Below are positions 60,770 to 64,000 of a DNA stretch of 64,000 nt, in pieces. The number at the start of each line of letters is the position of its first letter. Within the stretch, counting starts at the first letter, position 1. This DNA is from Epilithonimonas caeni DSM 17710 (lineage in GTDB: Bacteria; Bacteroidota; Bacteroidia; Flavobacteriales; Weeksellaceae): NCBI RefSeq assembly GCF_000426465.1, contig NZ_KE384527.1, forward strand, positions 124,001 to 188,000, written 5' to 3'. Below the pieces are notes generated by a model. That model ran no database searches. It worked only from the letters and a program-made list of their open reading frames with translations, and was not told the origin of the DNA. The position numbers and the translations under genes are program-made.

Positions 60770-61837
60770 CTAATTATTATCGAGATATTTTCTCCAACGT
60801 TCTGCAGCATCCAGCATATCTTTCGGCATAGGGCTTTCAAAGTACAATTCCTTTTTTGTAGTAGGATGAATGAATCCCAGAGTATGCGCATGTAAGGCAT
60901 GTCTTGGTAAAACCTCAAAAACATTCTGTACAAATTGTTTATACTTTGGAAGATTGATACCTCGCATTATGATGTTCCCTTCATACCTCTCATCATTAAA
61001 CAAGGTATGGCCAATATGTTTCATATGGGCACGGATCTGATGCGTTCTCCCTGTTTCCAACTTACATTCTATCCAAGTCATATACCGAAATCGTTCCAAA
61101 ACCTTGTAATGTGTCACAGCATGCTTACCATGGCTACCATCTTCATAAGTGTACATCTGCATCCTGTTTTTTGGATGTCTCCCAATGTGCCCAGTTATTG
61201 TTCCTTCATCATCCTGAACATTTCCCCAGACAAAAGCCCAATAAAGACGTCTGGTTTTTCTGTCAAAGAATTGTTTGGCCAAATAACTTAATGCATATTC
61301 AGTTTTCGCAATGACCAGTAATCCGGAAGTATCTTTATCAATCCTATGGACCAATCCCACCCTATCCAGATCGGAATTATAATTCGGGTCTTTTGCAAAA
61401 TGAAACGCCAACGCATTCACCAATGTACCATCCCAATTCCCAAACCCAGGATGCACCACCATTCCTGCATCTTTATCTACAACGATCAGGTCTGCATCCT
61501 CATAAACAATATTGATCGGGATATCTTGTGGTATAATAACATTTGTCCTTGGTGGATGTGCAAGAAGGACGCTAATTTCGTCTCCTGGCTTTACCCTGTA
61601 ATTTTGCTTTACAACAGTACCATTTACGACAACATTACCAGCTCTACATGTTTGAGAGATCTTGTTTCGGGAAGAGTTTTGACGAAAAATCGATAAAAAT
61701 TTATCAATCCGAAGCGGTTCTTGATTTTTATCTACTTTGATGTTAAAATGCTCATATAACCCACTGCTTTCTTCATTGGAATTATTATCATCATTTAATA
61801 TTTCATCTTCTAAGAAATCTTCGTTCTCGTCAAACAT
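60770..61837 (-). CDS. rluD: RluA-family 23S rRNA pseudouridine synthase
   Basis: The 355-residue enzyme converts uridines of 23S rRNA to pseudouridine. It has an acidic N-terminal tail (1-30), an S4 RNA-binding domain (about 41-90; RIDKFLS) and the catalytic domain with Asp167 in LVHRIDKDTSGLLV. GRTHQIRAHMKHIGH and HALHAHTLGF also match. RluD-type (helix 69) specificity is likely from length and domain set but not certain. The PASTA gene upstream is separated by a terminator. Confidence 0.9.
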   Translation of the reverse strand: MFDENEDFLEDEILNDDNNSNEESSGLYEHFNIKVDKNQEPLRIDKFLSIFRQNSSRNKISQTCRAGNVVVNGTVVKQNYRVKPGDEISVLLAHPPRTNVIIPQDIPINIVYEDADLIVVDKDAGMVVHPGFGNWDGTLVNALAFHFAKDPNYNSDLDRVGLVHRIDKDTSGLLVIAKTEYALSYLAKQFFDRKTRRLYWAFVWGNVQDDEGTITGHIGRHPKNRMQMYTYEDGSHGKHAVTHYKVLERFRYMTWIECKLETGRTHQIRAHMKHIGHTLFNDERYEGNIIMRGINLPKYKQFVQNVFEVLPRHALHAHTLGFIHPTTKKELYFESPMPKDMLDAAERWRKYLDNN

Positions 61838-61851
61838 ATCCTTATTTTAAA

Positions 61852-61880
61852 AAGGCTTCAACATTAGTCGAAGCCCATTC
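61852..61880 (-). terminator. Terminator after the PASTA gene
   Basis: GGCTTC (61855-61860) pairs with GAAGCC (61871-61876) around a 10-base loop, with TTTTT following on the minus strand. Confidence 0.75.
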
Positions 61881-61899
61881 TATTTTAATTTTTATTTCT

Positions 61900-62934
61900 T
61901 TATTCAATGACTACCTTTTTTGGCTTTGGTTTTTCTACAGGTTTTGTTGTTTGTGGCGCTGTTCCATTCTGTTTTGGAACTGGACCGGGACTTGTCACTG
62001 GCTGTGTAGTTACCGTTTTTGGTTTTACTGCAGCTGATGCAGGTTGATCTGTAGTTGTGGCCGCCTTTTGAGTTTGAGGTTTTTGTTCAATTTGTGAAAC
62101 CTCATTATATTGTATCGGTGCTAATGTCGTATCTATTTTTGGACGATACATTTCATCCAGCTGCTTGATCTTGTTCTGCAACTCTGCTGGTGTTTTCTTA
62201 CTTGCCCAAAGATCGATCTGCATACCCTGATCTCTTTGAGCCCCAAATTCCGGATCTTGGTAATAAACAATATCGGATTCATCTTTTCCACCATCTTCGT
62301 GTTCTACGATCCCAACTTCAAACAATGCTTGTGAAATAATCTTTTTGGCTTCCTGAACAGTTCTTCCCACAACATTCGGAATTGTAACATTTCTAAGTGG
62401 ACCCGATCCGATGACCAATCCTACTACGGAAAATTTTGGAAGCAAGGTTCCCGGCTTTATACTAGTTCCATTGTATATGATTCTTAACACAGCGTCTCTC
62501 TGGATACTTGGCTCATAAAGCGTATCGCCGACTTTCAACCCAACAAGATTCAGCTGATTGAACGCCAAACCTTTATATCTATCAATAATATCAGGAACCG
62601 CTACTTTTGCCCAAGTCTTAGGATTAACCTTCAACACAATAGCTCTGCCGTTTTTCACATTAGAACCTGGCGAAGGGAAAACAGCTAAAACCTGAAGAGG
62701 ACGGAATTTTGGGTCATATTTGAAACTATCGACCTCATACTCCAGACCGGAATCATCTAATACTTTTATAGCATCATGAACGGTCATGTTCATTACATTA
62801 GGGACAGGAGCCTCTTCTCCGTGATTGGTATGAAACTCCAGCCAACGGAACGTAAGCCAGACGAGGCCGGCGAAAAATGCCATTGCCAAAACTATATTAA
62901 GTAATACTTTCCAATGGAAAAGCGATTTGAACAT
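61900..62934 (-). CDS. Membrane-anchored PASTA-domain protein
   Basis: The 344-residue protein has an N-terminal membrane helix (about 10-32) followed by three PASTA domains at about 40-110, 111-180 and 185-255 (VPNVMNMTVHDAIKVLDDSG, VPDIIDRYKGLAF, IPNVVGRTVQEAKKII). The tail from about 280 is rich in Pro, Thr, Lys and Gln. PASTA domains bind peptidoglycan or muropeptides, usually on Ser/Thr kinases or penicillin-binding proteins; no kinase or transpeptidase domain is present. It should project into the periplasm and contact the wall. Confidence 0.9.
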   Translation of the reverse strand: MFKSLFHWKVLLNIVLAMAFFAGLVWLTFRWLEFHTNHGEEAPVPNVMNMTVHDAIKVLDDSGLEYEVDSFKYDPKFRPLQVLAVFPSPGSNVKNGRAIVLKVNPKTWAKVAVPDIIDRYKGLAFNQLNLVGLKVGDTLYEPSIQRDAVLRIIYNGTSIKPGTLLPKFSVVGLVIGSGPLRNVTIPNVVGRTVQEAKKIISQALFEVGIVEHEDGGKDESDIVYYQDPEFGAQRDQGMQIDLWASKKTPAELQNKIKQLDEMYRPKIDTTLAPIQYNEVSQIEQKPQTQKAATTTDQPASAAVKPKTVTTQPVTSPGPVPKQNGTAPQTTKPVEKPKPKKVVIE

Positions 62935-63063
62935 AATTATCCTTTTTCAGAAACGTAACGCAAATATAGATAATTAAATTGTATTAGTCTCCGATGAAAA
63001 AGCTTCATAAAAGAAAATCGGTCATTTGGCATAAAAATCTTATTTTTGTGCTTTGAAATATAT

Positions 63064-63618
63064 ATGGAGTCTATACAAGTTCACGACAAAGGTTTCGTTC
63101 CTTACCTGAAACACGATGAAATTCAGGATATTATAAAAAATCTAGCACTTAAAGTTTACGAGGATTACAAAGATGAAACTCCGATTTTCATTGGTGTTTT
63201 GAATGGCGTTATCATGTTTTTCTCAGATTTTTTAAAATATTATCCCGGTAAATGCGAAGTTGCATTTTTACAGGTCAGTTCTTATTCCGGAACTCAATCA
63301 ACAGGTATTGTCTATAAAAAAATGGATCTTACAAAAGATGTTGTCGATCGGCACATCATCCTTATGGAAGATATCGTGGACACAGGAAATACATTAGAAA
63401 ACCTCTTTGAATATTTCAAGAACACACAGCGTCCAAAATCCCTAAAAGTAGCTACCTTACTTTTGAAACCTGATGTTTTTAAAAAAGATTTCAAAGTAGA
63501 TTATGTCGCAAAAGAGATTCCAAACAAGTTTGTATTAGGGTACGGATTGGACTATGATGAATTAGGAAGAAACTTGCCTGACCTATATCAATTGGAAGAA
63601 GGCAGAATCAATCATTAA
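63064..63618 (+). CDS. hpt: Hypoxanthine phosphoribosyltransferase
   Basis: Hpt salvages hypoxanthine and guanine with PRPP. The ATG at 63064 (MESIQVHDKGF, 184 residues) is chosen over an in-frame TTG at 63046. The PRPP motif LMEDIVDTGNT is at 100-110, with VGVLNG-type FIGVLNGVI at 42-50 and the substrate loop near 66-76. FVLGYGLDYDE near the C-terminus is typical. A TATTTTTG box at 63041-63048 is a candidate -7 element. adk starts 43 bases on. Confidence 0.95.
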   Translation: MESIQVHDKGFVPYLKHDEIQDIIKNLALKVYEDYKDETPIFIGVLNGVIMFFSDFLKYYPGKCEVAFLQVSSYSGTQSTGIVYKKMDLTKDVVDRHIILMEDIVDTGNTLENLFEYFKNTQRPKSLKVATLLLKPDVFKKDFKVDYVAKEIPNKFVLGYGLDYDELGRNLPDLYQLEEGRINH

Positions 63619-63661
63619 ACTTTCTCAAGAAAAAGAAATAAATCTATAAATTAAAGAAAAT

Positions 63662-64000
63662 ATGATCAATATTGTTCTCTTTGGCCCTCCGGGAAGTGGA
63701 AAAGGAACCCAAGCTCAGCATCTTATCGAGAAATTCAATTTGAAACAAATTTCTACGGGAGATCTTTTTCGGTACAATATGAAAAATGACACTGACCTTG
63801 GAAAATTAGCAAAATCTTATATCGACAAAGGAGAATTGGTTCCTGACCAGGTAACGATTGATATGCTGATCGATGAATTGAGAAAGCCAACAGAGACCAA
63901 TGGATTCATTTTCGACGGATTTCCAAGAACCGCAACTCAAACAGAAGCTTTGGAAACAATTGTAAAAGAGCAGTTGGATTCTGAGATCAGTATTTGTCTT
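63662..64000 (+). CDS. adk: Adenylate kinase (C-terminus cut by window edge)
   Basis: Adk interconverts ATP, AMP and ADP. The 113 visible residues include the P-loop GPPGSGKGTQ at 8-17, the AMP-binding STGDLFR near 31-37, and FDGFPRTATQTEA near 83-95. The LID and C-terminal part lie past the window. It follows hpt on the same strand, so the two may be cotranscribed. Confidence 0.96.
   Translation, partial: MINIVLFGPPGSGKGTQAQHLIEKFNLKQISTGDLFRYNMKNDTDLGKLAKSYIDKGELVPDQVTIDMLIDELRKPTETNGFIFDGFPRTATQTEALETIVKEQLDSEISICL

Noticed and set aside
60751-60933. N-terminal extension of the PorP/SprF protein
   Set aside because: It overlaps the rluD 3' end in another frame, while the GTG at 60750 yields a proper signal peptide.
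1-64000. rRNA, tRNA, insertion sequences or prophage
   Set aside because: No cloverleaf-like or rRNA sequences, transposase, integrase or phage structural genes were recognised.

Overview
The window is a low-GC (roughly mid-30s % by eye) bacterial chromosome segment that reads as a flavobacterium of the Chryseobacterium/Epilithonimonas group (Weeksellaceae). The basis is the type IX secretion parts (a sorting-domain cargo protein and a PorP/SprF protein), a 14-subunit Nuo complex with a short NuoG, a DUF3822-RsmD pair, Bacteroidota-style -7 promoter elements (TAnnTTTG), few Shine-Dalgarno sites and many AT-rich intergenic palindromes. No rRNA, tRNA, insertion sequence, prophage or CRISPR array was found. 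Both ends cut genes: an esterase on the left and adenylate kinase on the right.

Layout. 1-980: secreted esterase (partial). 1079-5802: a complete cyanophycin module, with the synthetase CphA divergent from cyanophycinase and an isoaspartyl peptidase, so polymer synthesis and both degradation steps are encoded together. 5810-18068: housekeeping and envelope genes (CBS-like PLP enzyme, FtsX-type permease, NamZ muramidase, barrel protein, QueD, hydrolase, HemN, sorting-domain protein, PheT). 18343-20502: a small accessory patch with two AT-rich genes of unknown function and a YoeB-type toxin-antitoxin pair. 20601-29378: DnaN, DgkA, Ddl, CoaD, phosphoesterase, FabH-like synthase, YigZ, YugP-like protease, GNAT protein and a small membrane protein.

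29499-43882: the complete nuoA-N operon for respiratory complex I, all on the plus strand, with one unrelated secreted or outer-membrane gene between nuoF and nuoG. Its wide spacers carry low-complexity palindromes and one REP-like pair. 44133-52904: a CocE/S15 hydrolase, luciferase-like monooxygenase and aquaporin, then a minus-strand run that includes LpxH, a stand-alone LuxE-like synthetase, a DUF5715 protein and a possible PD-(D/E)XK protein. 53303-55225: DUF3822, RsmD and a glucosaminidase. 55485-57404: a quinone-redox locus (YgiN and MdaB) divergent from a LysR regulator, with a perfect 24-bp palindrome touching the regulator's start codon. 57565-64000: MurI, HemW, PorP, RluD, a PASTA protein, Hpt and Adk.

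The least explained material is intergenic. It includes a structured repeat of about 77-97 bp in three copies whose central hairpin arms differ in sequence but keep pairing, two REP-like families, a CACAAAG-type family, and gene spacers built from short repeated words that fold into hairpins. Start codons were often moved inward from the longest reading frame to a start that gives a signal peptide or the usual family N-terminus; each case is noted.
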